In this document: positions 37,681-55,600 of the stretch, piece after piece
How the letters are laid out: each line of letters begins with the position of its first letter
Numbering within the stretch: the first letter of the stretch is position 1
From: Combretum micranthum
Lineage: Eukaryota > Streptophyta > Magnoliopsida > Myrtales > Combretaceae
Assembly: GCA_024138025.1 (NCBI GenBank)
Contig: JAMXBD010000393.1
Span: 62,001-126,000 of the forward strand
Length of the DNA: 64,000 bases
Direction of reading: 5' to 3'
Notes under the pieces: model-generated
Told to the model about the DNA's origin: nothing
What the model saw: only the letters and a program-made list of their open reading frames with translations
Database searches by the model: none
Position numbers and translations under genes: made by a program

Positions 37681-38374
37681 TATTTGTTGTTACCAATGGC
37701 GGTTAAGCATGGGTGAGTCTGGATGGACGAAACCCCAGGCAGCCTCGTACGGTTAAGGCGAGGTGTCCCATGCGGGTAAGTATGGGAGACAACTGAAGTG
37801 TAGACAGGTAATCTACATCGTCTATGGTTCCGGACCCCCATAGATGTTGCTTGCATTCATTACGTATGCATTCATATTGCGTATAGATAGATTTGCATGA
37901 GTGTATAATTAATGTTTGATAACTTGCGTGACCGGTAATAGTGAGGAATGAACTCACTGAGCCCGTGGTTCGCTCACCCCCCTACAGTTTTTGTGCAGGA
38001 ATATTACTAGCTGGGATTGGGCTAGGAATGTGTGAAGAGAGCTTCTCCAACAAACTTTATTGAAGATAGAAATATAGGATATGGAAACTTAGTATGTAAA
38101 TTAGATGAATTTTAAATTTTATATGTTATAGTTTGGAAACCCAATTTCACTATTTGGTGGGGGATACCGATTCTCTGCGATCTTGGTGGAAATTGGAAAA
38201 TAGGATTCCATAGTTGAAATACTGTAATATATTATATTATTTGTATGATAAATATTTATAAAGAAATAGAGTCTTATATACTCTGACATACAAGACGGCT
38301 CTCATGTTACGGGTGCACACGTGATATGATAGCTTTAGATAAATCCTGTTAGGCCCCCATTTAGAGTCGTGACA

Positions 38375-38379
38375 GATGC
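38375..38379 (+). other. Target-site duplication, right copy (GATGC)
   Basis: Directly follows the insertion end GTGACA and continues into the last coding bases of exon 1 (GATCGATTTAG before GTATCC). Confidence 0.9.
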
Positions 38380-39386
38380 GATCGATTTAGGTATCCCCTA
38401 TACTACTCCTATTAGAGTGAAATTACGAATAATCGTTAGATTTTGATCTTTTAAATATGCTTATAAATTCTCATATGCTAATAATAACTTCAAATATGTT
38501 GAATAGCACTTTAAATTTTGATATTTTGTAAAATATGCCCTCAAACTTATCAAAGTACAACTAACCATAAATTTTAACCTTTAAGATATTCTTTAACTAG
38601 AACATTAAATGGTTGGAAACTTTTTATGGTCTCATTATGTGATTGTACTATCACTAATGTTATAATAAAAATAATTATAAAAGAATTAGTATAAAATTAT
38701 TTATGGACTTCGATTACGGTTGAAATAAATCTCAACTATTGAATTGTATGATGGAACCGGTCCCATAATATCCGCCATAAGTGCATATAATTTTTATAAA
38801 TGTTTTCAATATTGTCAATTTATTAAAACTTACAAGTTATTTGTAATATTTATAAGTCCAAGGTATATTCTATTAATGGTGTGAGGCACCTTACAAAGGT
38901 TTAGCAATATAGTTTCATGCTCTCCAATATTTATTGGATAAATTACATTAGAAGATTGCAATGCTTAGGGGTAAATTCATTTGAGCTCATAATATTTCAA
39001 GTAATTCATTTAAAATCGAATATTTGGGAGAGTGGGTTAATTAACGTAATTATTGACACGTGTCACAATGTGACAGATCTTTCGAGCTTTAATTAAATTT
39101 TTCTCTTGACACGTGTTAATTATGACTTTATTTAACCAACTTCTCTAAATATTATAATTTAAACGAACCATTTAAAATATTTTTATCTCAAATGAATTTC
39201 CGATGCAATTTACCCAATATTTATTATAGATTTTAGGATGAAATAAATAAATATAAGAACACATTTTTAAATGACATTTTAGAAAGTGTTGTAACATTCC
39301 ATGTCAATTACCTTTTTCTTCAAATACTGTAAAACCATAAATTTTCTAATTGTGTAATACTTATACCTCCTTTGATATTAAAATAG

Positions 39387-39509
39387 CTCGTTTTTCAAAG
39401 AAGAAAGGTCTACTTAGGAAAAAGGCTCTAGTGGTGGTGGCAACAGTATTAACCCTGGTCTTGTTCTTCCTATGCTTATCGTGCTGGCTATTTTTGAAGA
39501 AAAGAAAAA
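39387..39509 (+). CDS. Gene 2 exon 2: transmembrane segment
   Basis: Basic ARFSKKKGLLRKK, then a hydrophobic span of about 22 residues (VVVATVLTLVLFFLCLSCW), then KKRK. Intact frame; phase 1 on both sides. Confidence 0.85.
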
Positions 39510-39585
39510 GTAAGTTTCTACCCTTCAAATCATATAATTATGGAAAATTATTGAAAGATATCATATTATATTTATACATTTTTAG

Positions 39586-43477
<3,892 letters not shown>

Positions 43478-44815
43478 TATCATGGTTTTATAAATTAGCA
43501 TTAAAAAGAACAAAACTAAAGGATGAAAAATAAAGAAGGTATAATATTTTCTTTTCCATAAGTAGTCCCTTCTCTTTGTGTATAGTCTTTTTTTTTTTTT
43601 TTGTATTTCAAGAATGTATTAAGGAATGGTAATAATTCTATTGTCTCTATGCTTAATAGACCTACTTGTGAACATGGTATGAAGGTGGGCCTCTTGGCGT
43701 ACTAACTTATTTGCATGTAGCAACAAACAATCTTAATAGGCCCTTTGGGTCTATTTAGATAGTCAAATTTTTATCTATATCGTATTTATATTATATCAGC
43801 ATTTGTAACTTATTTTTATCATACCTATATTGGTTTAGTATCGGTTCTATTTGGTTAATTTATAAGTAAAACCATCAGTTTTTTATCAGTATCAGTCTCT
43901 TAACAAATATTAGCTTGAAAACAATAGAAAAATGATACTAAAATGATCAAGAAATGATAAACAAACATGCACAAAACTACCTTGTTGTTCTACATCTTAT
44001 TTTGATTAAGGAGCTCTAAACAGTTACAATGGCTTAAATCTTGCTCTAGAGCCAAATCTAGATCCATTTTCCAACGGAAGTGGACATACTCATCTAGGTG
44101 GAATGAAATAAAGCATATATGCAAGTTCCATGGAATATGCACCAATGCTCCTCTATGGAAATTACTTTTGTTGAATAGACAAATAAAAACATTGTGATTA
44201 CGGTCAATTTTCTTGGTGGAATACTATGAAATCATGATCATGGTTGGTTGAAGGATAAAAAATTGGCATGGTATGATGTGATCATACAACATTTATAATA
44301 TTCAAAACACAACAACTATGGATAAATGCACAATTTTAAAAATTAAAGTGCTATATAATTTAAAAATTACAATAGTTAATGTAGTTTACCTAAAAACAAT
44401 TGCAAACCCACAATTACATTAAAAGGGGAGAGGTCACTATATGAAAAATAAGTAATAAGATGAAGTCATGAAAATTAATAAAATACACTTTTTTCACTTT
44501 AGAATTTTCAAAATAATTAACAAAATAAAAGGCAAAAGTATGTTTTTAGTTCTCAGCATTTTACTATTTTTCTATTTGACTCTTAAACCTATTTTTTTTC
44601 CCTATTGAGTCCTATACAATTGCAAAAGCTTGCAAACGAGGATTCTTTTATCTTTGTTATTTCCCCATTAAGTTTTGACTCTTAGCATATTTTTATTTGT
44701 TGGAAATTATTAATTCAAATTAATGAAATAACTAAATTGAGCTAAATTTAAAAAAAAAAACTAAAAGTTTAGAAAAATAATTTAAAAATAAAAATAGAAA
44801 ATCATGTAAAAATAA
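43478..44815. other. 3' flank of gene 2 and start of unit B
   Basis: No gene is recognised. 43478-44272 is collinear with 53314-54089. The duplication junction is near 44272, where unit A flank (TTGGCATGGTAT) meets the unit B start (GATCATACAAC). Confidence 0.6.
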
Positions 44816-44824
44816 ATTAATTTT

Positions 44825-45236
44825 CTAGGAATCCCATTGCAGTCCATATCAACCAAAACCTTCCTTGCTTTAGAATTCATCCAAAATGGATCCTTCTCCC
44901 CACATAGCTTACAAACACAATCCAATATCGCATTGTATGCAACCGGATCGATCTCGACACCAACCCTATACATCTGTCCGGCTAACCTCTTAGCCTCATC
45001 CAATTTGCCATCAATACTCTGCCCTTTGATCAACATATCACAATTTTCTTATCCCGGAGGAACTCATTAACTAAATTCTTAACCATTTTCTTCACATAAT
45101 TGGCATAACCCTTGTCACATAACTTCTCAACTATTAATCTCATTAAGTACTCAGCCATTTTAATTGTATAATCTCTCTCCATTCTCTTTAAAAACCCGAT
45201 GGTGCACACCAACCTATGTCCTAACAAACCTATCAA
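44825..45236 (-). pseudogene. PPR protein remnant, unit B
   Basis: Two minus-strand frames overlap near 45030-45036. The first has EKLCDKGYANYVKKMVKNL, the second MLIKGQSIDGKLDEAKRL, VGVEIDPVAYNAILDCVC and ARKVLVDMDCNGIPR. The 35-residue spacing and the VAYNAIL pattern are those of pentatricopeptide repeats. Full PPR genes encode 400-900 residues, so this is a 3' piece with one frameshift and no start. Confidence 0.75.
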
Positions 45237-45280
45237 TCACACATTCTAGTGTTTTGGCACCAAAAAACCCTTTCTTGGAA

Positions 45281-46635
45281 AATTTGTTGAAATAAAATTT
45301 TGAACAACATTCAACTGCCAATCAAGCATTATGTCAAAAGAAAAGAATTCAAAAGGAAAGCAAATCGACTAGTAGATTATTATGCTCAACATTTATGCAT
45401 GCTTTATTCACATCTTATCTTCAAAAACAAACATACAATGTAAGTCCTTTATTAGCTAAAACCCAAACAACATATGAGCTGCCACAGAGGATGGAAAAGG
45501 GAAGAACAAGAGATTTCTCTTATTTGATTGTGAATCTTAAAACACACCCTAAACATAACTTTTTTTTAATAGATTTTTCTACTTTTTTTTCATTTAATTG
45601 TTATAATTTTAAATTATTTTTTGAAATTTTGTTTTTTTTTTATAATTATCTTGTTAAATTTATCTTAATTTAATTATTTTATTAATTGGAATTAATAATT
45701 TTCAACAAATGTGCCAATTGCCAAAACTTACGGAAAATACTAACAGTATTAAGAAAGTTCTCTTTTGCAAACTTTTACAAAGGTTAAGGACTCAAATAGA
45801 AAAAAAAATTGTTTTAGGATGTTAGATTTTCTATAATCCATAATCGTTAAATCTCTTTAATGATTCAAGAATGATAATAGCAATCAAGAATAACCTTACT
45901 TTGATCTTACAACACACATTGATTTAATCGATACAATCAATTAACCAGTATCGACAAAGCAAATCTTATCTTGATCTATAATTATCTTTTCTTTATGTGA
46001 TAAATCCCGATTAATTAGTTTTCACATCCTTTCTTCCTTTCTTTTTTTTTTTTTTTCTATATTGTTTGATAGTGAAGAATATGTTGGCTTATGGAGAAGG
46101 AAAAGAAAAGGAAAAAAAAAAAAAAAACTCTATGTTTGTCACTTTTATGTTTCTTTTATAAGGGAGAGGGAAGAGAATTTAAATCCCATGCATAATCCTA
46201 TTATCTGAAAACCTAACAACCATCACATTGGGCCTATCCCTGTTAGGTTATTCTTTAAGTTATATAAGCCATAATAGATTATTAAAATAACCTAATAAAG
46301 GATGCAAATAAAAAAAATAATAAAAGTTGAGGGCTAAAAGCATATTTTTCTGAAAATAAAAATATCGAAGCTATAATTACCTTGAAGTCTATTATTGGTC
46401 TCACCACAAAAGAAATAATTATATGAATTATATCAAAATCATACTTGAACTCTATATGTTTTTTAATTTTATGCCAGATGCTTGAAACTTCTAAATTTCA
46501 ATGCTCAATAACAAATTTTCTTGTTAAAATCACTAGATGTCAGTGCATGGATTGTATATAAAACTTACACGCAATCCATGGATGGTGGCCCACAATCGAC
46601 TTGATGATGACGACGACGACACGACTTGATGATGG
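45281..46635. other. AT-rich intergenic DNA of unit B
   Basis: Collinear with 29961-31320. No gene seen; several A and T runs. Confidence 0.6.
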
Positions 46636-46637
46636 AC

Positions 46638-46971
46638 CACGTGAGAATCATAAAATAATGCTTCCTCCATTGGCGTCGGTAGATACATATCTAAGTATAA
46701 TCCATTCCACTAACATCCTAATAAATAATAGTGACAGGCCACAGCAACGATGACGTCTCACGTAGCTCATGCTACGTTGATGAAAAAACGAAAGATCTTT
46801 CTGTGTTCATGGACAGGGCAAATCATTAATACCACTACCTAAAAACCTCTAACTACTTTCTATATATCTGGACACTGAGCTTCCAAGTAGCTCTCTATAC
46901 ATCAAGTCTCTATAAAAAAAGCTAATCACTGGACCGAGCAACAAGATAATTCATGAAACATAACAGCCATC
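46638..46971 (+). promoter_or_regulatory. Promoter region of gene 3
   Basis: G-box CACGTG at 46638-46643, TGACGTC at 46751-46757 and a TATA box TATAAAAA at 46911-46918, in the same order as upstream of gene 2. About 107 bp (near 46788-46894) between TGACGTC and TATA are absent from unit A. Confidence 0.6.
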
Positions 46972-48240
46972 ATGAATACAAAGAACCTGCTTTTGTCTGC
47001 GCTGTTTTATTTTCTCTTCAAACAGGTTCGTGCTTCCTTGGACATTTTAACCACGAACCAACCACTTAAGGACGGAGATGTCTTGGTGTCCAAAGGTGGA
47101 AACTTTGCTCTTGGGTTCTTTAGTCCAAGTAATTCAAGCAATCATCGGTATGTGGGAATTTGGTACAACAAGGTTCCGGATCAAACTGTTGTTTGGGTTG
47201 CTAACCGAAATAGGCCTATCAATGATTCTTCAGGAATTCTGTCACTGAAGCCTGGTGGAGATCTGGTCATTCATGTCCAAAATCAAAGCACGACGGTTTG
47301 GTCGACTAATATCACATCCTCATCCGTCCATAATGTTTCTGCTCGAATGTTGGATACAGGTAACTTTATTGTGACACGAAATGTGGATGGAAATTTGTTA
47401 TGGGAAAGTTTTGATTACCCAACAGATACTATGCTTCCTTTTATGAAATTGGGTTTGGACCGAAGGACTGGTTTAAACCGGTTTCTTACATCTTGGAAGT
47501 TCCAAGATGATCCGGAAACTGGTAATTGCTCATATAGAATTGATCCAACCGGGTATCCTCAGTTATTTTTGTATAAAGGTGGGGTTCCGCTTTGCGGAGC
47601 GGATCATGGATGGGTGACCGATGGAGTGGTGTACCCGAAATGACCCACAATTTTATATTCAATGTTTCTTTCATAAATAGTGAAGAAGAGGTTTCTATCA
47701 CTTATGGTATTAAGAATAATTCAATTTTCTCAAGAATGGTTTTGGAAGAATCAGGACTTGTGCAAAGATCGACATGGCATGGTCCAGACAAGTGGGTTTC
47801 ATTTTGGTCTGCCCCTAAAGAGCAATGCGACTATTATAAAAGGTGTGGACCAAACAGTAATTGTGACCCCTATATTGCTGCCCAATTTGAGTGCAATTGC
47901 CTACCTGGGTTCGAACCGGCATCCCAGCTGATTGGAACTTGCGGGACGGTTCAGCGGATGCAAAAGGAGGCAGGAGTCATCAGTGTGTCAAAATGGGGAA
48001 GGTTTTGTCAAAGTGGTACGGGTTAAGTCCCTGATACATCAAAAACACTAGTGAACATGGAATTAAACTTGAAAGAATGTGAGGACAAGTGTTTGAAAAA
48101 CTGTTCCTGCACTGCTTATGCTAATGCAGAGGTTTCTAGTGGGGATTTGGATGCCTAACATGGTATGGTGATTTATTGGATACTAGGACATTTTCAAATG
48201 GGGCAAGATTTGTATGTAAGGGTCGATGCGATTGATTTAG
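46972..48240 (+). pseudogene. Gene 3 exon 1: broken S-domain
   Basis: It is open for 207 codons from MNTKNLLLSAL through the B-lectin domain (about residues 22-180), then shifts frame at PL(C/W) near 47593. The SLG, Cys-rich and PAN regions are recognisable in pieces but cross about five more indels. A truncated secreted B-lectin protein of 223 aa is the longest product from the natural start. Confidence 0.88.
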
Positions 48241-50022
48241 GTACGCCCTATACTTCTCTTATTAGGGTGAAAATACGAATAATTGTTAAATTTTGATCTT
48301 TTAAAATGCTCATAAATTCTCATATGCTACTATTAACTTCAAATATGTCGACTAACCCTTTAAATTTTGATATTTTGTACAAGATGCACTCAAATTTATC
48401 TAAGTACACTTAACCATAAACTTTAACCTTTAAGATATTCTTTAATTAAAACATTAAATGTTTCAAAACTTTTACGATCCCATTATGAGATTGTACTGTT
48501 ACTAATGTTATAATGAAAATAATTATAAAAGAATTAGTATAAAAATATTTATGCGCTTCGATTATAGATAGAATAAATCTCAACTGTTGAATGGTGTGAT
48601 GGAACAGGTCTTATTATATCCGCCACAGGAGTATAGAATTTTTGTAAACGTTTTATATATTGTCAATTTACCAAAACTTAGAAGTTATTTGTAATGTTTA
48701 TAAGTTGAAGGTATACTCTATCAATGGTGTGAGGCACCTTACAAAGGTTTAGCCATATAGTTTCATGCTCTCCAATATTTATTGGATAAATTACATCAAA
48801 AGATTACAATGTTTGGGGTAAGTTCATTTGAGCCCACAATATTTCAAGCGTTTCATATAAGGTTGAAAATTTAGGAAAGTGGGTCAATTAATGTCACTAT
48901 TAACACATATAATAATGTGACAGATCTTTTGAGCTCTAATTAATTTTTTCTATTATTGACATATGTTAATTACAACCTCAATTAACCAAACGAACCATTT
49001 AAAATGTTTTGGCCTCAAATAAATTTTTTATGCAATTTACCCAATATTTATTATAGATTTTAGGATGAAATAAATAAATATAAGAACACTTTTTTATTTG
49101 ACATTTTAGAAAGTGTCGTAACATTCCATATCAATTACCTTTTTCTTCAAAGATAAATTTGTTAATTGTTTAATACTTATAACTTCTTTGATATTAAAAC
49201 AGCTCGTTTTTCAAAGAAGAAAGGTCTATTTAGCAAAAAGGCTCTGGTGGTGGTGGCAACAATATTAGCCTGGTCTTATTCTGCCTATGCTTATCGTGCT
49301 GGCTATTTTTGAAGAAAAGAAAAAGTAAGTTTCTACTATTCAAATCATATAATTATGGAAAATTATCGAAAGGTATCATATTATATTTATACATTTTTTA
49401 GGAATTACTATGAGATCGCAATATTCAGAGGACACTTCAATTTTTGAAAAAGACGACTTTGATAGCAGTCGAATGTTGAATTCGGATATACCAGTTTTTG
49501 ATCTAGCACTATAACTATAGCTACTGACAACTTCTCGGAGGCAAATAAGCTTGGCCAAGGTGGCTTTGGATCTGTGTACAAGGTATGCTATTTTCTATTC
49601 AATTATAATGCATTATTTTTTTCCTTTTTTCGAAGTATTTTTTTTCTAATTACAATTATAGTTATTGCAAAGAGAGAACTAAATTTAATTTCTTTTATTA
49701 GGAGGCCCATATTCATACTAATAAACTATATAGAGTTTTAACTTCTTAATTTGTTTACTAATTAAAGAAATACCTATTTTGAATATGTTTATTTCTTAAA
49801 TCTTATCTATATCTTTTAAAACGGTTTTACTAATTAGTGATTCAAACACAAGAAGATAATAATTTTTCTAATATATGAAATATCCTATATTTAATGGATA
49901 AGTGAATTGGTAGTTATGAGTTTTCTTGATGAGTATGCATAAGGTGTGCCTCATAGAGAATGGATATATTTAATAGTTAAGGTGGGATTAGTAAGTGTTG
50001 TTTAACTTGATGATTTACGCAG

Positions 50023-50581
<559 letters not shown>

Positions 50582-53004
50582 GTAAGAACTTTATTTGTAT
50601 ATGTCAATATATGCATATATGTGAATTAGTTTATAGACATAATGCTATCACCTATAATAATCCAAGTGAATAAAGTTGATTTATGAATAAATAAAAGATT
50701 TGAAATGAAAATAACTTTGAGAATTAAAAAAAAAAGGTAGTCACTAGAACCATGTGACACAAATTAACACATTCTTATCGTATTTATCAATCTTTTTTGT
50801 TTAAATATTTAAATCTCTCAAGTCTAACGTGATATGTGTTTCCATCAAAATAAGAATTTCGAAAAAATTGCAAATATACTTTCTAAACTACTAATCGGTT
50901 GCATATAGACCCAAATTTCCAAAATGACATTTCACCTCTTCATAAATTTTAAAAAATGTGCATATATGCTTTTACTATTTTGCGATACCAAACAAACTAT
51001 CAATCTTTCTAGATACTTCTAGTGACAATTTTGAGTGGTTTCAGTGTTGGTTTTAGGATTCTAACAATGATTGATAATCTATTTGCATATTTTCAATATT
51101 TATTGAGAGGTAAAACTACATTTTCAAAGTTTAGAGGTTTATGTGCAACTAGTAGAATTTAAAGAATGCATTTTCAATTACCACAGAATTTTTTGCTAAG
51201 AAAGCTTGAAAGCAATCTTCATTTTTCTATTTTATCTTATATTTTTTTTCTAAATTTTGCAGTGGTTATATGTCGCCGGAGTATGCAATGGCAGGTCAAT
51301 TTTCAATAAAGTCGGACGTATACAGCTTTGGTGTGTTGATATTAGAGATAATATCGGGCAAAAGAAACAGCTTGTTTTGATGATGATCCTTCCTCTAATT
51401 TAGTTGGGCACGTAAGTTTTCCTAAACATCAAATATCTTATTAAAAACAAAAAGCGTAAATGGAGAGATTTAAATTCAAACAATCAATTACAAATTATAG
51501 AGCACAACCTGAAAAAGATTTAATAAAGGATAAATATTGAATACAAAGTTAACAATTAGTTTCTACCATTAGTAATTACTTCAACTTTAGTTTGAAAAAA
51601 TATTATGTGGGCTTACATATAAAAGATAGGCTCTAGGATTCATACAAAAAATATGTTGATTAACGGGTAATATCTTGTACCTATAATGTGAGAGCAGATT
51701 CGAAATAAACACTATGACCTCATGTGCCTCCCACTAATTTATTCGATCATGGTGGGTCTTATAAATTTAAACTCAATAAGTTCCACTGAATAAATCTAAG
51801 AGTCTTTTCCTTGTTGCATAATCATTATAAATTTAAGTGATTCTATTGAGAAGATTAAAACATTATCAACAGCTAAGCCATGGTTGTTTGGTCATTAGAG
51901 TGAACCATGCGAAGTATGCAATTCACGTAAAGTAGTGGTTGTGTTGAGGGTTTGAGAGGATTTAAGGTCTAAGGTTTCAAATGAATAGGGGAATATTGAT
52001 GCTTTAGATATTTGCAAATCTATTATTAATGTTATTCTAAATGAAACCAAGTAAACTTATACTTCTTGTGTTTATTCCTAATGAATTACAAAATTGATCT
52101 TACTTTATCAATTCCGCTAATCAAATGCATGATTAGGCTTGTTTACCGATCGATTTCTAATAGCATGTTAAGTTTAATACATGTATTTGGTAAGTCCTTT
52201 TTTTTTATATATAAAACGTAATAAAACTTAGATAAAATGTCAAAATTGGTACTTAGTTTTTGCACAAAAACTCAATTTGATATCTAAATTTGAAGTAATC
52301 ATTCTAATATCTAATTAAACTTTGCGCTGCTATTTTCACTATCTTACTAACACCATTTACTCTATTTTCTGACATGAAAGAAGCAATTTATTAGTTCTAG
52401 ATAGTGTTAAGAAAAGTAGTCAAAAATTAATGATATGTAGCTTTTTAATTCTACAGACAGAGTAAATGGTATAATGGATGTAGTAAAAATATTATAAAAT
52501 ATTTGATTGGATATTAAATTGAACACTTAAAAGTTTAGGTATCAAAATGAATTTTTATATCAAATTGCACTACCAAATTTGACATTTACCCTAACACTTA
52601 TTACATTCACTCAAATGATGTTATAGTTGGCTAGAGCGATTTTTTATTTTTTCTTTTTGCTAATGACTTGAGCGAGTATTGAAATTGTTGTTTTCCACAA
52701 ATTAAACGGTTAAGAGTTACATATATAACCAACATACTAAATGATGTAAGTATAGTGACTAATCTCAAATATACCATTTAAATACTTTTATAGACCTTAT
52801 TATATATTATAGGAATTTCGATGATGTTAAGAATTTTTAATATTTAGAACAATGGTCCAATCATGTATTTCTTAAGCTTTTTGAGAAGGTATAATTAAAA
52901 ACTGAAACTAATATGGAGCAAGTAATAGTAATTTCTATTCGTTACTTATGCTTCCATCTATCATCTATTTTTATCTTTTTATCTTCTTATTTTTTTTCCC
53001 TTAG

Positions 53005-53313
53005 GTATGGGACCTATGGTGCGAAGGAAAATGCTTGGATGTAGTTGTAAAATTAATAATGGGTGACTTGAATGTTGAACATGAAATATATAAATGCATC
53101 CAAATTGGGCTCTTATGTGTACAAGAATTTGCGATGGATAGACCAACAATGTCTGAAGTGGTATTCATGTTATGTAATGATGTAGTTCTTCCACCTCCAA
53201 AGAAGCCTGCATTCGTCCTCAAGAGGAATCATCAAGATGGACAAGCAATCTCCACAAGTGAAGGAGCTAGCTCTTATAATGATGTATCAATAACTATGGT
53301 TGAACCTCGTTGA
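53005..53313 (+). CDS. Gene 3 exon 7: kinase C-lobe and tail
   Basis: Open from VWDLWCEGKCLD to the stop after MVEPR. It shows the normal tail that gene 2 lost by frameshift. Confidence 0.8.
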   Translation, partial: VWDLWCEGKCLDVVVKLIMGDLNVEHEIYKCIQIGLLCVQEFAMDRPTMSEVVFMLCNDVVLPPPKKPAFVLKRNHQDGQAISTSEGASSYNDVSITMVEPR

Positions 53314-54089
53314 TATCGTGGTTTTACAAATTAGCATTAAATAGAACAAAACTAAAGGATGAAAAATAGAGAAGGTATAATATATTACTTTTCCATAAGT
53401 AGTCCCTTCTCTTTGTATAGGCTTTTATTTTATTTCAAGAATGAATTAAGGAATGGTAATAATTCTATTGTCTCTATGTTGAATAGACCTCCTCGTGAAC
53501 ATGGTATGAAGGTAAGCCACTTGGCATACTAACTTATTCGTATGTAGCAGTAAACAATCTTAATAGGCCGAAGATAGCCATATTTTTATCTATATCGTAT
53601 TTATATTAGATAGCAATTGTAACATATAGTATTATATTTATATTGATTTGGTATCGATTTTTTTTTGTCAGTTTATGAGTAAAACTTTCAGTTTTCATCA
53701 GTATCAATTTCTTAACAAATATTAGTTTGAAAAACAATGGAAAAATGATACTAAAATGATCAAGAAATGATGAAACAAATGTGCACCAAATTACCTTATT
53801 GTTCTACATCTTATTTTGATTAAGGAGTTCTAAACAGTTGCAATGGCTTAAATCTTGCTCTAGAGCCAAATCTAGATCCATTTTCCAATAGAAGTGGATA
53901 TACTCCTCTAGGTGGAATGAAATAAAGCATATATAGAAGTTCCATGGAATATGCACCAATGCTTCTCTATGGAAATTACTTTTGTTGAATAGACAAATAA
54001 AAGCATTGTAACTAATGGTTAGTTTTCTTGGTGGAATACTATGAAATCATGATCATGGTCGGTTAAAGGATGAAAAATTAATATGGTAT

Positions 54090-54373
54090 CTCTATACAAG
54101 ATAAAGGTAGGTACAATATTTTTCTTTTCCAGGGATAGCTCCTTCTCTTTGTGTATGTTCTTTTATTTGCATTCCAAGAATGTATTAAGGAGTAGTAATA
54201 ATTCTATTATCTGTGATTAATAGACTGGTACACTATTTTCGATTGAGTTTTAATTAATTAAGTCCTATGATATGCTCCTACAAATTGATCATTGCTAGGC
54301 AAGTATACCTATCATATGTAGTATAGGATCAAATTATAGAGTTGTATTTCTTAAGGATCTTGACAAGTACTAT
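54090..54373. other. Unique flank after unit B
   Basis: No gene or repeat recognised, apart from a short stretch (54100-54235) resembling the 3' flank sequence near 53390-53500, perhaps a small local duplication. Confidence 0.45.
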
Positions 54374-55600
54374 TGTCACAATCCTAATAGAAGTTTGATA
54401 GGATTATCCTAAAGTCATCATACCACGTGTATACCCACAATATGAATACCGTCTTACAAGATAGAGATTATAAGACTCTACTCATTTGTTAACTTCTCAT
54501 ACATTAGTTATACATTCATATGCATAAAATATTATTATTGAAACTCAATTATGGAATTTGATTTTTTCAGTCTCACTGATATTGCAAATAATCGATATTC
54601 CCTACCAAATAATAAAATTTGAGTTTTAACCTAAAATACAAAGTCTCGAATGTTTATATAATTTATCTAAATTGTATTCTAAGTTCCGTAATTTATCTTT
54701 CTAACTTCAAGAAAGTCTGATAGAGAAATAGTCTTCACACATTCTTAGCACATTTCTAGCAAGCACTATTCATGCACAAAAACTGTTGTGGGGTGAGCGA
54801 AACCACAAAGTAGTGAGGTAATCTCGGCAGACTACACATCAAACAATAACAAGAAATTATAATTGGCAAGCATATGAAATGCAACAATCAATCATATACA
54901 TAAGTACAAGCTTGGATTTTCCGTAATCCAAATAGGATATAGATTTATGCCCTCTTATCGGGTTGAAGGAAATCCTCGTCTATGACCCACCTACTCAGGA
55001 GAATCAGAGAACCAAGGAAGACTTATAAAAATCAACTACACCAATTACTTTAACTTTGATGTCTTAACGTCTCAATTCTACCTTGGAACAAAAAAAATTT
55101 CACTCAGTGTTGGTCATGTCAAATAGATACCACAGGCGGCATCCTTCATTTACCAGTTAGTTCCCATGGAACCAAAAGAATAAAGGTAATCTTACTTAAA
55201 ACTAATAACATCTTATCTAGAAAAACAAAATTACCAGATTACCGAAACACTACATGTAGTAGGTTGTCGTACATAAATTATGCAATATATGCAAATTGTG
55301 CAATGCATCACCGTTTCAATATATAGTCTAATAGTATTAAGTCGGGTTCCCAAGTGATCATACAATTCACAGAAAAACATCAATATGCTTAATACATTAA
55401 TTATCATACAATGTAATTGTCACTTACAATATGATGATTTGGCAAGCAAACATACAACAGCATGTAATATATCCAACCCCGCATGCATATTAGTTTATAT
55501 TATTACAAATGCAGCTATACTACAAGCATAGACAATGTGATAAGGTCAAAGTACTCACCTATTGTCCTCGCTTGATCATAATAATGTACTAGTAAGTCCC
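54374..55600 (-). mobile_element. Diverged inverted relative of the 3' part of the 5.5-kb insertion
   Basis: Read on the minus strand, this region follows the last 1.3 kb of 32836-38374 in order. It has AGCGAGGAC..AGGTGAG (about 55580), TGGTTTCGCTCACCCC and CAGTTTTTGTGCA (about 54800), GAATGTGTGAAGA (about 54740), AGAGTCTTATA..CTCT (about 54475), ACACGTG.TATGAT (about 54425), and it ends in TTGTGACA at 54374. Identity is moderate (about two thirds by eye). The homologous part may run further right in worn form. Confidence 0.6.

Larger units (their letters stand above)
32836..38374 (+). mobile_element. 5,539-bp TG...CA insertion, probable giant solo LTR or non-coding LTR element
   Basis: The insert starts TGTAATCCCCC and ends GTCGTGACA, and is bounded by a perfect 5-bp duplication, as for LTR retrotransposon integration. 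I found no pair of long terminal repeats inside, no primer binding site, and no gag or pol domain. The simplest readings are a solo LTR from a family with very long LTRs, or a large non-coding derivative. The interior is AT-rich and contains a (TA)n tract, a purine/CAG-rich part (34050-34320), a duplicated segment, a 183-bp tandem repeat and a GC-richer 3' part (37400-38000). A diverged inverted relative of its last 1.3 kb lies at 54374-55600. Confidence 0.75.

Noticed and set aside
38391..39386. Possible extra exon in the first intron of gene 2
   Set aside because: No open, conserved frame compared with 48241-49202; the sequence is a normal AT-rich intron.
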